DNA of 64,000 nucleotides from an uncultured Prevotellaceae bacterium (GCA_900316975.1 ONFA01000003.1:1-64000); one strand, 5' to 3'; counted from the stretch's first letter, positions 1 to 10,267 are shown. Translations and numbers: made by a program. The notes: generated by a model not told the origin, from the sequence alone.

Positions 1-14
1 AGTTCTTAAATGTG

Positions 15-818
15 TCAACCTATTTCAGTATAAGACACTTCTTTGGTTGCCTGAATGTCGGTGAAGAATCCGAAGCGTTCTGACACTTGGCTGATTTCTG
101 CCTTTTCTGGCAAGTTAAGGATTTTGGGGCGTAAATAGATTTTGTCGGATTCAATTTCCATGCCCAGTGCATACTTCAAGATGGGTGATGCTTGGTAGTA
201 GAGATAATTGTTTGTCTCAAAGCAGTTTATGCTCCAGCGTTCATCAAATTTATGCGTGTAGATAATCAAAGGATAGAGTGGCCATGAAACAGATGTGCCG
301 AACAGGCAGATGGCACCAAGAGCAAAGAAGGTCTTTTGATTGCGTGTGATGGAGAAGAAACCACCGAGCATGGCAGAAGCGTCTTCAAATCCATATTGAG
401 AGAAGTTCCCTGATGCAATAGCCATGAAGGAGAGTGGTTTCCCGAAACACATGGTGTTATAGTTTCCCGTCAAACTACCTCCATAGTGGTGATGCTTGGT
501 AGGCACATTGAAGAGCGGAGTGGGAGTATCGGGGCATAGTTCCCGATTGCTGAAATTGTAAAAAGGAGAAATGGAAAGGGAAAACTTTTGATAGCCCAGC
601 AGTTTCAAGTTTGCCCTGACTTTTGCGTTGATGCCGTGTTTTAGACGTCCATTTTCAATATGCCTTTCATTATTGGAGTTCCAGTAATAGTCGGTGTTTG
701 TAGCCCCATCTATAGTAGCAGAGATACTGAGTTTCTCTCGTGGATCACTCAGTTGGGCATGGATTGTGGTGAATACAATCCAGCACAATAGTGCCATGTA
801 AAGTCTTGAATGCCGCAT
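15..818 (-). CDS. Secreted hypothetical protein, probable outer-membrane beta-barrel
   Basis: I do not recognise a named family. The 267-residue protein starts with a clear signal peptide ending at a His-Ala-Gln site near residue 22. The rest is rich in alternating aromatic and polar residues (Tyr, Phe, Asn, Ser), as in Bacteroidetes outer-membrane beta-barrels, but it does not end in a typical terminal aromatic residue. The stop lies only 15 bp inside the window, so the gene is complete. A second in-frame Met at residue 8 could be the true start. It is divergent from the transporter at 965. The call of envelope location is inference from the signal peptide and composition. Confidence 0.6.
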   Translation of the reverse strand: MRHSRLYMALLCWIVFTTIHAQLSDPREKLSISATIDGATNTDYYWNSNNERHIENGRLKHGINAKVRANLKLLGYQKFSLSISPFYNFSNRELCPDTPTPLFNVPTKHHHYGGSLTGNYNTMCFGKPLSFMAIASGNFSQYGFEDASAMLGGFFSITRNQKTFFALGAICLFGTSVSWPLYPLIIYTHKFDERWSINCFETNNYLYYQASPILKYALGMEIESDKIYLRPKILNLPEKAEISQVSERFGFFTDIQATKEVSYTEIG

Positions 819-890
819 GTATTGTATTTTGTTTGTTCATTTAAAACGATTCTTCGCCTCTCATATTGTGTTGATTTGCCATTAAATGCC

Positions 891-898
891 TACCTTTG
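891..898 (+). promoter_or_regulatory. -7 box TACCTTTG for the BASS transporter
   Basis: Exact match to the Bacteroidetes TAnnTTTG box, about 65 bp before the ATG at 965. No convincing TTTG is seen at the usual -33 distance. Confidence 0.5.
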
Positions 899-964
899 TA
901 GCCTGTTTGAATGAGATTGCTTGTGACGGTACTCAAATAGGGCAATTCTCAAAAGGTTGTTAGT

Positions 965-1924
965 ATGAATATCATCAGATTTGTGAAGAATTGGATGTTG
1001 CCGATTGCAATGGCGATTGGTGTGGCATCTTATTATGTATATGTGAACATTCCTGCATTGGACGGGACACATGCAGTTGTGAATAGGGCAATTGGTTATG
1101 TGCAGCCAGCATTGCTGTTTTGTATGCTGTTCGTGAGTTTCTGCCGTATGAGTATCAGGGAATTGAAACCGCGTGCGTGGATGTTGGAACTGCTGGCGAT
1201 TCAGGTGGTGAGTTTTGTCATGATGGGACTGTTGATTGTTTGGATGCCTAATGTGGCAGGACGTGTGGTCATTGAGAGTGCAATGATTTGCATGATATGT
1301 CCGACGGCAACGGCTGCCGCTGTGGTGACGACAAGACTACATGGTAATGCGAATGTGGTGGTGAGTTACACCTGTCTTATCAATATGGCAGTTTCGTTGT
1401 TTGTGCCTATGATGGTGCCGTTTATGCATGAGAGTAACATGCCAGGCTTGACTTTCGAGATTTCTTTTCTTTTGATTCTTGCAAAAGTTTTTCCCTTGCT
1501 GATTATGCCGTTAGTTGTGGCTTGGTTTGTGAGGCATCTTTTCCCGAAGTTTCATGCCTATATCTTGCGGCAGACAAATTTGGCATTTAATCTGTGGGCT
1601 GTTTCGCTGGCATTGGCTATAGGGGTATCGGTAAAGGCCCTGGTGCACAGTACTGAAGGCTTGGGAACGATGATCGGCATTGCTGTTGTATCGCTTATAT
1701 GTTGTGTAGCGCAGTTTGGAATTGGACGGTTGATAGGACGGAGACACGGGGAGCCTGTGGCTGGAACTCAAAGCCTTGGTCAGAAGAACACGGTGTTTGC
1801 GATATGGATGGGTTACACTTTCCTCAATCCCGTCACAGCATTGGCTGGTGGATTTTATTCATTATGGCATAATTTAGTGAATTCGTGGCAGTTGTGGCGA
1901 GTGAGGACTTCTCCAAAAGAATAA
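965..1924 (+). CDS. Transporter of the bile acid:sodium symporter (BASS) superfamily
   Basis: The 319-residue protein is almost entirely hydrophobic, with about nine to ten membrane segments. The segment around ICPTATAAAVVTTRLHGN and the C-terminal QSLGQKNTVFAIWMGYTFLN resemble the two crossover motifs of BASS/SBF-type transporters. Members move organic anions, often sodium-coupled, across the inner membrane; the substrate here cannot be told. The ATG at 965 follows a TACCTTTG box by about 65 bp. The gene stands alone on the plus strand and converges with the YgiQ gene. Confidence 0.75.
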   Translation: MNIIRFVKNWMLPIAMAIGVASYYVYVNIPALDGTHAVVNRAIGYVQPALLFCMLFVSFCRMSIRELKPRAWMLELLAIQVVSFVMMGLLIVWMPNVAGRVVIESAMICMICPTATAAAVVTTRLHGNANVVVSYTCLINMAVSLFVPMMVPFMHESNMPGLTFEISFLLILAKVFPLLIMPLVVAWFVRHLFPKFHAYILRQTNLAFNLWAVSLALAIGVSVKALVHSTEGLGTMIGIAVVSLICCVAQFGIGRLIGRRHGEPVAGTQSLGQKNTVFAIWMGYTFLNPVTALAGGFYSLWHNLVNSWQLWRVRTSPKE

Positions 1925-1939
1925 ATTATGCAGTGTGGT

Positions 1940-1957
1940 ATAAGATGTAAATCTTAT
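1940..1957. terminator. Weak hairpin between convergent genes
   Basis: A 7-bp stem ATAAGAT / ATCTTAT with a 4-base loop lies between the transporter stop and the YgiQ stop, overlapping the latter. There is no long T-run, so terminator function is uncertain. Confidence 0.3.
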
Positions 1958-3792
1958 CTCTTTCCGAAGAGTTTCTGAATGAGGTCGATGCGTCCCATTT
2001 GGCGGAGCAGACGGGTGATGTTTTGTCGCTCGGATGGCTTGTACCAGAAAAAGAATTGACGTTGGGCAAGTTTTTCTTTTTGTGTCTTGGCTGACCAGAT
2101 GGGTTGAAGGGTGTAAGGATGAAGACCTGTGTACCAGGCTTCGGTAGAGACGGTCATTGGTGTGGGAGTAAAGTCTTGCACTTGCTCCAGTTGGAAATTG
2201 AGATCTTTGGTTAATGCTGCCAATTCAGCCATGTCTTCAGCAGTGCATCCTGGATGGCTGCTAATGAAATAGGGAATGATTTGTTGGCGCAGGTTCTTGC
2301 GACGGTTGAGTTCATCGAAGATGCGCTTAAAGTCATAAAATAGTTTGAAGGACGGTTTGCGCATGAGTGAGAGCACACGGTCAGAGGTGTGTTCTGGTGC
2401 CACTTTGAGGCGCCCGCTGACGTGCTTAGTGATGAGTTCCTCTGTGTATAATCTATTGATGCGATTAATGCGTTCGTCACCTGTATCGTGAAGCAGGAGG
2501 TCATAGCGGACGCCTGAACCGATGAAACTCTTCTTGATGCCGGGCATGGCATCGACGGCATGATAGATGTCGAGCAGTTGGGAGTGGTCGGTGTTGAGGT
2601 TCTTGCAAATCTGCGGATGGATGCAAGAGGGACGTTTGCACTGGTGGCAAAGATCGAGGTTTTTGCCATGCATGGCATACATGTTGGCGGAGGGTCCACC
2701 GAGGTCGCTGAGATAGCCCTTGAAATCAGGCAGTTGGGTGATGGCTTTGACTTCGCGGAGGATGCTCTCTTTGCTGCGTGAAGTGATGAATTTTCCCTGA
2801 TGAGCGGAGATGGTGCAGAAAGCACAGCCACCAAAGCATCCACGATGAAGGCATACGGAGAATTTGATCATCTCGTAGGCCGGGATGCGTTTGCCTTTGT
2901 ATTTCGGATGTGGCAAACGGGTGTAAGGGAGGTCAAACGAGCGGTCGAGTTCATCTTGAGTGAGGGGTTGATAAGGGGGATTGACGACTACATATCTGCC
3001 ATCCACCTCTTGAATGATGCGTTGTGCAGCATACTTGTTCGATTCCTCCTCAATGTGACGGAAATTTTCGGCTTGGGCACGTTTGTTGCGCAAACACTCC
3101 TCGTGGCTATGCAATACGATGTCATCAGGACGGATGCCGCCGGGTATGTCGGTTTTGTTTAGGAGGGAAGCCGTTTGCCTTTGCGGGAAACGTGCCATGA
3201 GGTTGCGGAACTTCTTGATGTCAATCTCGCAGTCCTGTTCCACCAGCAGTCGGGCTAACGACACCATCGGTTTTTCGCCCATGCCATAGATGAGAAGGTC
3301 TGCCCCAGATGGATGCAGGATGGTAGGCATGAGGCGGTCTTGCCAATAGTCGTAATGGGTGAGACGACGGAGGCTTGCTTCGATTCCGCCAATGACTACG
3401 GGTGTGTCGGGATAGAGTTCTTTCAGAATGCGTGTGTAGACGATGGTGGGGTATTCGGGGCGGAGGTCGTGACGACCGTCGGGCGAATAGGCGTCCTCTG
3501 AGCGGAGACGTTTGTTGGCGGTGTATTTGTTCACCATCGAATCCATGGCGCCGGGGGCGATGCCGAAAAAGAGGCGTGGACGACCGAGTTTCTTGAAGTC
3601 ACGGAGGTCGCCATGCCAGTCGGGCTGAGGGACAATTGCCACGTTCAGTCCTTCCGCCTCAAGAATGCGACCGATGACCGCCGCTGCAAAGGAAGGGTGG
3701 TCAACGTAAGCATCGGCTGAAAAGAGGATGACATCAAGATGATCCCAGCCGAGGCGATCGATTTCTTTTTTGGTAGTGGGAAGGAAAGACAT
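1954..3792 (-). CDS. ygiQ: YgiQ family radical SAM protein
   Basis: A cytoplasmic radical S-adenosylmethionine enzyme of unknown substrate. The iron-sulfur motif C-x3-C-x2-C is visible at Cys319, Cys323 and Cys326 (GCFGGCAFC), preceded by the N-terminal domain typical of YgiQ proteins. A second cysteine cluster (CHQCKRPSC) lies about 60 residues later. The C-terminal portion holds VAPEHTSDRVL and DFTPTPMTVST, both familiar from the family. The length of 612 residues is normal. It is the last gene of a minus-strand cluster, 25 bp after the amidase-like gene. Confidence 0.92.
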   Translation of the reverse strand: MSFLPTTKKEIDRLGWDHLDVILFSADAYVDHPSFAAAVIGRILEAEGLNVAIVPQPDWHGDLRDFKKLGRPRLFFGIAPGAMDSMVNKYTANKRLRSEDAYSPDGRHDLRPEYPTIVYTRILKELYPDTPVVIGGIEASLRRLTHYDYWQDRLMPTILHPSGADLLIYGMGEKPMVSLARLLVEQDCEIDIKKFRNLMARFPQRQTASLLNKTDIPGGIRPDDIVLHSHEECLRNKRAQAENFRHIEEESNKYAAQRIIQEVDGRYVVVNPPYQPLTQDELDRSFDLPYTRLPHPKYKGKRIPAYEMIKFSVCLHRGCFGGCAFCTISAHQGKFITSRSKESILREVKAITQLPDFKGYLSDLGGPSANMYAMHGKNLDLCHQCKRPSCIHPQICKNLNTDHSQLLDIYHAVDAMPGIKKSFIGSGVRYDLLLHDTGDERINRINRLYTEELITKHVSGRLKVAPEHTSDRVLSLMRKPSFKLFYDFKRIFDELNRRKNLRQQIIPYFISSHPGCTAEDMAELAALTKDLNFQLEQVQDFTPTPMTVSTEAWYTGLHPYTLQPIWSAKTQKEKLAQRQFFFWYKPSERQNITRLLRQMGRIDLIQKLFGKR

Positions 3793-3817
3793 GTTTTTTG
3801 TAGATTTGTATCACCAA

Positions 3818-6637
3818 TTATTCTAAGAATGCCAGAAAGGCCTTCATGAGTGCATTGAGTTTTTTCTGTTCGGTAATGGATTCGAGGGGGAAACCGAGAC
3901 GGACGAACCGCTGTTGTTGGGCAATACCTGCACAATTACCATTGGAATAAGTGAGAATGGCAATGGCTTGTCCAGATGGAGCCAGTACAGACGGAGATGG
4001 AACACTGTAACTCTGAGGGTTCATATCGCGGTAAATGTCGAAAGTGAGTCCACAACCCGAAAGGGTCTTGAATGATTTGTTGGGAAGAGTGGCGACCGTA
4101 TTTCCTCCGATGGAAGGACACCCTGCATTGGCTGCACTCATCAGCACTTTACCACCTTGGTTGTAGAACTGCTCTATCAGAGAGTTCATACGGCTGTCAA
4201 ACTGTCTTTGAGTGCCATAAATAAGGTCGATGATAGGGTAGGAGGATAGTGTCACTTTTCCCTTCGTGAGTGCCTTTTCGCTACATGAGGTAAAGGAGTG
4301 GTTACCGCTGAGTAGGATGGCGCGTCCGTGGATGACGGGATAATCGAAGGTGTTGCCCATCATGATTTTTCCTTCTAATTCATCGCCACTCATGCCAAGT
4401 CCGTCGGAGGCTTCGCTACCCGCCTTGGAACGGTCGAAACTGCGTTGGTATCCACAGAATCCTGTATAGGCTCCATAGGGTACTCCAGGGTCAGCATTGA
4501 GGTCAAAGCCACAAGTTGTGGCAGTATTGATGACTTGTGGTCCTTCGAGTCTTGTGAAGGCATTCACAATGAGGACGGTACCCTTGTTTTTGGAGGAGAT
4601 GCCACATGAAAGCACTTCAGAGGGGAAACTTTCTCCACCGTCATTGAGGGCTGTGACTTTAAAGGAATAAACTTCGTCGGGGTTCAGTTCAATCGTATGG
4701 CTTGTGCTTTTTACGAGGATGCCATTGTCAAAACCTTGATGTCCACGGCGTGTATAGAGGATGTATTCCTTGGCTTTTGCCGTTGGTTCAAGCGGGTCAT
4801 CTACAGGCGACCACGAAAGGGTGGCTGTGTTTCTTTGTTCATCCAGCGTGATGGCAAAATCCTCGACAGGCAAGGGCTGAATCACATAGTCACGTTTGTA
4901 GAGGGTGGCGATATATTTGACGATAGTTTTATAAACCGAACGGGAAAGGTCGAACTTAAAGTGTGGATCGTAGGCAAGACGCATGTCGGCAAAGTTCTGG
5001 TGGGAGAGCATTTCGAGAATGCAGGCTGGTGGCATCGGGGCACGTGCCTCGCCATAGTTTCGGTTCCAGAGTTGTCTCACTTGCCAGTTATATTTCTTTA
5101 GGTCGGTGGTGAAGTTGGTGAGGAACATGCTGATGAGGTCTCTCGACACATATCGGTCCATGCCTGCTCCCGTCTTGCCTTCATTGTAATCGGTCATATA
5201 GACTCCTAACGAACCGACGAATGTGTCGTCGGTCCTTACACCGGCATCGGTGTGGAAGGCTACGGAGATGTCGAGCGGAACGCCGAGCCCGTCCTCTCGT
5301 TGGGGATTGTAGATGGAGCCTCCCGACAAGTGGTTGATGGCTGCCGAACGGGCATTGATGTCGTTGTTGTAGTCATTGTCGGCAAAGGGCTCTGTGTGTA
5401 TCTTGTAGGGGAATCCGTACCACTGCACGCTGTATTTGGCTGCTTCTGCCCATCGGGGAAGTCCGGATGGGCGTACGGAATAGTTGCGGCCTTCTGGCAC
5501 GATGTTTCCCATGCCTCCGCCGAAGCGTACGGCATCGGCGGTGATGATGCCTTTGTGGTGGCTGTGGCTGGAGAGAGCCACCATGCCGTAGTCGTGTTCG
5601 CCTTGGTCGAATTCGAATGTGCCGAGATACACCCATGTGCCTCCTCCGATTTGCTGATTCACCTTAAATTGGGTGACACCTCCCTTGTGGTGAACGGTGT
5701 AGGTGGCTTCGTCGGTTGAATTTTCATATGACTGATAGGTGACATACACGGCATATTTTCCTTCTTCGGGTATGTTGGGAACCCATTGTGCCAGTCCCTC
5801 GTCCTTTGCGGAGGTGACAGTCGGGACGTAGCGTGCCGTCCCGTCGGTGAAGGGGGAGTCGCATGCTTCGTAGATGTCTTTGATTTGTGCAAACCCGGGT
5901 CTTTCAGTGGTGTTCCATTTGATGTTCTTTTGTTTGCGACGGAAGGATTCGATGTAGGTTCCGTTGCGGTGCGGATGGTCGTTATCGACAATGACTTCGT
6001 GGGTTTGGTAGTCGCGTTCGCGAGGGGTAAAAACGACAGCGCCTGCATTTTGCAGCATCGGGATGATGAAAGGCACAACAAATGTCTGCGAGAACAGATC
6101 CTCGGTCGTACAGAAGAGGCGCGGACGTTGCCAATACCAATCGTTCTTCTCGGTGCGGTAGTAGCGTCCGTGACTCTGCCACAAGGCGATGTGATTCCCT
6201 TCCAGTCCTTTCTCGGCTGTGTAGGGGCGGGAGATGTTCTTCACCCAAGGCTCCCCTTTGTAAGTTTCGTTCAAGAGTCGGGCGGGATCTTTTTTCCCTT
6301 TTCTGAAGAAGTTGGGCACAAGGTCTTCGATGGGGCGACCGTCGGTCTCCACTGTCACTTGATACTCTTTTTGCGAAGGGGGCAAGAAGGTGCTGATCTC
6401 TTTGTAGATGCGTTCCACCACCTCTGCGGTGAAGTGCTGCTCCTGAAAACCGCCTCCCAACACGATGCGTATGCGTTCCTCCTGGCTGTCGATGTCGCAC
6501 GATACGACCGTGGATGGCTTGATGTTTGCATCGTATCGGGTGTAGTTCTCAGCCCATGTCGTCAGTCGGCTTTGCAGGCTCTGTGAGTTCCCGTAGCAGG
6601 GTAGTGCCAGCAACAGGATGAATAGTATTGTTCTCAT
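3818..6637 (-). CDS. Secreted amidase-like protein with golvesin/Xly-type and fibronectin III domains
   Basis: This 939-residue protein has a signal peptide (residues 1-18). The N-terminal half carries features of N-acetylmuramoyl-L-alanine amidases (MLQNAGAVVF near residue 197, and DISVAFHTDAG near residue 455). A golvesin/xanthan-lyase-type carbohydrate-binding-like domain is inserted at about 265-375 (VYVTYQS, GTWVYLGTFEF). A fibronectin III domain follows near 610-700, then a domain that looks like a peptidase-associated or Rossmann-like module. Relatives are often labelled xanthan lyase, but a cell-wall amidase role seems more likely; this is inference. Its ATG overlaps the TGA of the type IX plug gene by 4 bp, so the two are translationally coupled. 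Confidence 0.75.
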   Translation of the reverse strand: MRTILFILLLALPCYGNSQSLQSRLTTWAENYTRYDANIKPSTVVSCDIDSQEERIRIVLGGGFQEQHFTAEVVERIYKEISTFLPPSQKEYQVTVETDGRPIEDLVPNFFRKGKKDPARLLNETYKGEPWVKNISRPYTAEKGLEGNHIALWQSHGRYYRTEKNDWYWQRPRLFCTTEDLFSQTFVVPFIIPMLQNAGAVVFTPRERDYQTHEVIVDNDHPHRNGTYIESFRRKQKNIKWNTTERPGFAQIKDIYEACDSPFTDGTARYVPTVTSAKDEGLAQWVPNIPEEGKYAVYVTYQSYENSTDEATYTVHHKGGVTQFKVNQQIGGGTWVYLGTFEFDQGEHDYGMVALSSHSHHKGIITADAVRFGGGMGNIVPEGRNYSVRPSGLPRWAEAAKYSVQWYGFPYKIHTEPFADNDYNNDINARSAAINHLSGGSIYNPQREDGLGVPLDISVAFHTDAGVRTDDTFVGSLGVYMTDYNEGKTGAGMDRYVSRDLISMFLTNFTTDLKKYNWQVRQLWNRNYGEARAPMPPACILEMLSHQNFADMRLAYDPHFKFDLSRSVYKTIVKYIATLYKRDYVIQPLPVEDFAITLDEQRNTATLSWSPVDDPLEPTAKAKEYILYTRRGHQGFDNGILVKSTSHTIELNPDEVYSFKVTALNDGGESFPSEVLSCGISSKNKGTVLIVNAFTRLEGPQVINTATTCGFDLNADPGVPYGAYTGFCGYQRSFDRSKAGSEASDGLGMSGDELEGKIMMGNTFDYPVIHGRAILLSGNHSFTSCSEKALTKGKVTLSSYPIIDLIYGTQRQFDSRMNSLIEQFYNQGGKVLMSAANAGCPSIGGNTVATLPNKSFKTLSGCGLTFDIYRDMNPQSYSVPSPSVLAPSGQAIAILTYSNGNCAGIAQQQRFVRLGFPLESITEQKKLNALMKAFLAFLE

Positions 6638-7878
6638 TCCCTTGTGTTGATTTTTTGAAACCCAATCAATTTGTCATACCGTTCGCCAAAAGGTCTGTGA
6701 TAGACGAACACCTCGTATTCGTTTTCGGTCTGATGGAAGTCTCCTTCGCAGGGACGTGTCTGTCCCGTTTCCTCTCCGTCGGGTTTGTACATGTAGAGGT
6801 AGTTGTAAGAGCCTTGTTTCAGTGGGGTCACCAGTTCATACTGGTGGTCTATCAGGTTGTATTCCATCCGGTACGCCTCCTCCATGCGGTTGTTGGTCAG
6901 GTCGCCAAACAGATACACATCCCCTCCTGCCACCTGAGGCATCTGCAAGGTGAAATGTGTGAAGAAGTAGTCACTCTCCGTGTCGTTCGTCACGTTCTCT
7001 CCATTACGCACATAGTAGCGGCCGTTCTGGTCTTCATCGTACACGTACATGGTGCGCTGCTCGTCTGCGTAGAGCAGGGCATGGTAGTATGTGTCGTCAT
7101 ACTCCATGCGGTCCACCCGCATGGTCGGCACATACTCGCTCAGAATCTCGAAACGCCGGTACTCATTGCCCGCAGGAAATATCAGTGAGCGGTTGTGGTT
7201 GAAGACGAGGCGATTCACCTGCATCAGCGTGGGGTGCAGATCCTCCACATGATTGTCCCATCGACGATTCTGCTTCACTACATACTTCAGTTCATTCACG
7301 GGGTTGCTCATCTGATAGCCTCTGTAATTCACGGCAAAATTCACCTGTTGGTGATGCTCATACGTGTCAATGTCGGTATTTGCAGTCACCTCTATTTCTA
7401 CACCCACCCTCGGCTCCACCACCGAGAAGCATGCCTGTGCCACGGGCTCTTCCTCTTCGTCTTCGAAGATGTTCACTCTGTAATTGCCCGACACGAGCAG
7501 CCTCGTGTTCTCGTTGGGTAGCGTCAGCCAATAGTGGCAGTAGCCCATCTCCGTGCCCATGGCAGGTTCGTAGTCCTCTATGCGCTGGTCGCTGAATCCT
7601 GTCATGTACTCACTCGTGAGTAAGTCGCTGGGTGTCCAATCTGCATTACAGTGGGTGATGGTGTAGGAGTATCGCTGATGATTTGCCTGTAAGTCGTCAA
7701 AACTCACCTCCACCTGATGCCCTCCACCCAGCAGCATCACGGAGGGTGTGCCCCACACGTCATCCACTTTCACCTGCAACGTCTTGATGCGTGGCGAAAA
7801 GCAGATGTTCTCCTGTGCGTGACATCTGATGCCCCAAAGGGAGATGCTCAGGATAATCATTAAACGGATGAGTCTCAT
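6634..7878 (-). CDS. Type IX secretion system plug protein (formerly DUF5103)
   Basis: A secreted or periplasmic protein of about 414 residues. The start at 7878 is chosen because it gives a clean signal peptide (RLIRLMIILSISLWGIRCHAQ) and avoids overlap with the GH3 gene; the open frame reaches back to 8001. The conserved beginning SPRIKTLQVK, the phrase ITHCNADWTPSDLL and the C-terminal YDKLIGFQKIN match the family, which is known as the plug component of the type IX secretion translocon in Bacteroidetes. It sits between a GH3 enzyme and an amidase-like protein, and its stop overlaps the next start. Confidence 0.8.
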   Translation of the reverse strand: MRLIRLMIILSISLWGIRCHAQENICFSPRIKTLQVKVDDVWGTPSVMLLGGGHQVEVSFDDLQANHQRYSYTITHCNADWTPSDLLTSEYMTGFSDQRIEDYEPAMGTEMGYCHYWLTLPNENTRLLVSGNYRVNIFEDEEEEPVAQACFSVVEPRVGVEIEVTANTDIDTYEHHQQVNFAVNYRGYQMSNPVNELKYVVKQNRRWDNHVEDLHPTLMQVNRLVFNHNRSLIFPAGNEYRRFEILSEYVPTMRVDRMEYDDTYYHALLYADEQRTMYVYDEDQNGRYYVRNGENVTNDTESDYFFTHFTLQMPQVAGGDVYLFGDLTNNRMEEAYRMEYNLIDHQYELVTPLKQGSYNYLYMYKPDGEETGQTRPCEGDFHQTENEYEVFVYHRPFGERYDKLIGFQKINTRE

Positions 7879-7984
7879 TCGTGTCATTCGTCGCACCGAA
7901 GGTGCTTCGTGCAATGCTTCTTCTTGCCGCATGGAAAAATTAGTGAATTTAGTCAAATTCGTTGTTGAAAAAACATCCGAAACG

Positions 7985-10174
7985 TCAGTCAATCTTAACA
8001 TTCAACCTTCCCTTGATGTCATTTACATTGGTGCCAACGTGGAAAGTGTAAGTGCCTGACGCCAACTTCCATCCGTGTTGACTCTCGTCGTAGTAATTGA
8101 GCTCCTCCTTGGGGATGGCAATGTGAAGCGTTTCGCTTTCACCTGGCTGTAGTAGCTTGGTTTTTGCAAATCCCTTCAGTTCTTTGGCGGGGCGTGGAAC
8201 ATTGCTCTGCTGAACCGATGAGTATATTTGCACAATCTCTTTGCCGGCCACTTTGCCTGTGTTGGTAACATCCACGCTGATGACAATGTCGTTGCCCGTT
8301 GCATGGCCAGAAGGCTTTCCGTAGGCAAAAGTCGTGTAACTCAACCCGAATCCGAATGGGAAAAGCGGTTTTACATTATTCGTGGTGAAATGGCGATAGC
8401 CCACAAAGATGCCCTCCTTGTAGTACACCTCCTTGTTCACACCTGGATATGCCTCCTTGCCATACTGCACGTATGGATAATCCTCATACTTCTCGGCAAA
8501 GGTCACGGGTAGTTTTCCACTGGGGCATACCTTTCCGCTCAACACATTGGCGAGTGCTGTGCCTGATTCGCTGCCCAAATACCAGCAGTGCACCACGGCT
8601 GCCACCTCTTTGAGCCAAGGCATGGCGTATGGGTTGCCACCGAAAGTCACCACCACAATGTTCTTTTGAATCTTTGCCAATTCCGAAATCAGTTCGTTCT
8701 GTCCGTAGGGTAGATCATAGCCTTCGCGGTCACCATTCTCACAGTCTTGGTGTGTGTTCTTGTTCAGACCGCCGATGAAGATGATGAGGTCGGCTCCTTT
8801 TGCCGCTTCCAGCGCTTGTGCCTTCAGTTCTGCCTGCTTAGTGGGGTCAATCCTGTCCACGTGGTCATACATTGCCCTGCCTGAATAGTAGCCCTGTGCA
8901 TAATCCACCATCTGCTCATACTGCTTCTTGAGTGCATCCAGAGGACTGATGTCGCGCAGGGTCTTCAGTTCTGATGAACCGCCACCTTGCGTCAGCGAAC
9001 GTGTGGCATTCTCGCCAACCACCAGCACATTATGGTATTTTGTCCATTTCGAAGGGTCAAGTGGTAGGATATTCTTCTCATTCTTCAACAAGACGATACC
9101 TTCCTCGCCAATCTGACGGCACACATCGTAATGTGCTTCCGAGCACTGGTTGCCAATCACTTTCTTGGGGTTCATTGCAGTACGGAAGATGGTGCGAAGC
9201 ACTCGGCTTGCCTTCTCGTCCAATACCGACATGGGCACTGTTCCATCTTCTATCAGTTTTTCGAAAGGATTGGCAAGATAATAATTCTCATAACCAAATT
9301 CACTTTCTTTCAATTTGCCATCAGTATATGTGCCCATTTCAATATCGAGTCCACCTAATGCTGCCTCCATTGTATTAGTGGCACCTCCCCAGTCACTGAC
9401 GAGAGCACCATCCCAGTTCCATTCCTTCTTTAGAATGCCATTCAAAAGTTCATCGTTGTGGCAACAATGGACACCCTTCCATTTGTTGTACGAGCCCATG
9501 ATGGTATAGACATGTGCTTGCTCCACGGCCTTTTGGAAAGGACGCAGATAAATCTCCCGCATGGCGCGGTCTGACACATTCACATTCACTCCAAATCGGT
9601 CAGTCTCCTGATCGTTCAGGACAAAATGCTTCAGGCAGCAGGCAATACCGTTTGCTTGTGCCGCCTTGATGTAAGGCACCACGATTTCACCTGCCAAGAA
9701 AGGGTCTTCACCCATATACTCAAACGCACGTCCGTTCAGTGGAGTGCGTTGGATGTTCACACCGGGACCTAACATGATGTCCTTGCCACGGAAAGCAAAC
9801 TCCTCGCTCACCGCATTGCCGTATGCCGTTGACATGTCTCTGTTCCATGTTGCAGCCAGACATGTCAGCGATGGGAACGCCACGATATAGTCGTTTGTCC
9901 ATTTGGCTGGACTCCAAGTGTTCCATTCCAGTTCCTCGCGCACACCATGAGGACCATCGTCCATGTTCAACTGACGGATTCCCAACCTTGGCACGCCCGC
10001 ACTTGTGAACTTGCTCTGTGCATGTAGGATTTGTACTTTCTCATGTGTGGTCATGCGGCTCAGCGCATCCTTCACTCGCTCCTCCAGTGGAGCGTTAGGG
10101 TCAAGATAGGTTTGTGCTTGTGCTGTCATTGCAGTCATTGCCATCAGCACCGCGAAGATAGTGGTTTTCTTCAT
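7985..10174 (-). CDS. bglX: Glycoside hydrolase family 3, beta-glucosidase type
   Basis: The 729-residue secreted enzyme has a signal peptide cut near Ala-Gln-Ala-Gln (residue 21). The GH3 N-terminal barrel contains the nucleophile Asp261 in LVSDWGG and the substrate-binding KHFVLNDQETDR. The C-terminal alpha/beta sandwich (GGLNKNTHQDCENGDREG) and a fibronectin III-like tail (SYTTFAYGK, LKGFAKTKLLQPGESE) follow. Such enzymes remove terminal beta-linked glucose or xylose in the periplasm. Exact specificity cannot be read from sequence, so the bglX symbol marks family resemblance only. It is the first gene of the minus-strand cluster ending with YgiQ. Confidence 0.88.
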   Translation of the reverse strand: MKKTTIFAVLMAMTAMTAQAQTYLDPNAPLEERVKDALSRMTTHEKVQILHAQSKFTSAGVPRLGIRQLNMDDGPHGVREELEWNTWSPAKWTNDYIVAFPSLTCLAATWNRDMSTAYGNAVSEEFAFRGKDIMLGPGVNIQRTPLNGRAFEYMGEDPFLAGEIVVPYIKAAQANGIACCLKHFVLNDQETDRFGVNVNVSDRAMREIYLRPFQKAVEQAHVYTIMGSYNKWKGVHCCHNDELLNGILKKEWNWDGALVSDWGGATNTMEAALGGLDIEMGTYTDGKLKESEFGYENYYLANPFEKLIEDGTVPMSVLDEKASRVLRTIFRTAMNPKKVIGNQCSEAHYDVCRQIGEEGIVLLKNEKNILPLDPSKWTKYHNVLVVGENATRSLTQGGGSSELKTLRDISPLDALKKQYEQMVDYAQGYYSGRAMYDHVDRIDPTKQAELKAQALEAAKGADLIIFIGGLNKNTHQDCENGDREGYDLPYGQNELISELAKIQKNIVVVTFGGNPYAMPWLKEVAAVVHCWYLGSESGTALANVLSGKVCPSGKLPVTFAEKYEDYPYVQYGKEAYPGVNKEVYYKEGIFVGYRHFTTNNVKPLFPFGFGLSYTTFAYGKPSGHATGNDIVISVDVTNTGKVAGKEIVQIYSSVQQSNVPRPAKELKGFAKTKLLQPGESETLHIAIPKEELNYYDESQHGWKLASGTYTFHVGTNVNDIKGRLNVKID

Positions 10175-10237
10175 TGTTATTTTTCCTTGTTATGTGTGTA
10201 TAGGCATAATTCTGCTCCTCAGGGAGCCTTCAAGTTG

Positions 10238-10267
10238 CAAAAATACGGAAAAATACCTGAATCCAAG
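10238..10267 (-). promoter_or_regulatory. Probable promoter of the GH3 gene
   Basis: On the minus strand TATTTTTG at 10238-10245 matches TAnnTTTG, with CTTG at 10264-10267 about 18 bp upstream. It lies about 64 bp before the GH3 ATG. Confidence 0.45.

Noticed and set aside
5786..6586. 266-codon open frame on the plus strand
   Set aside because: Antisense to the amidase-like gene and without a promoter or known motif.
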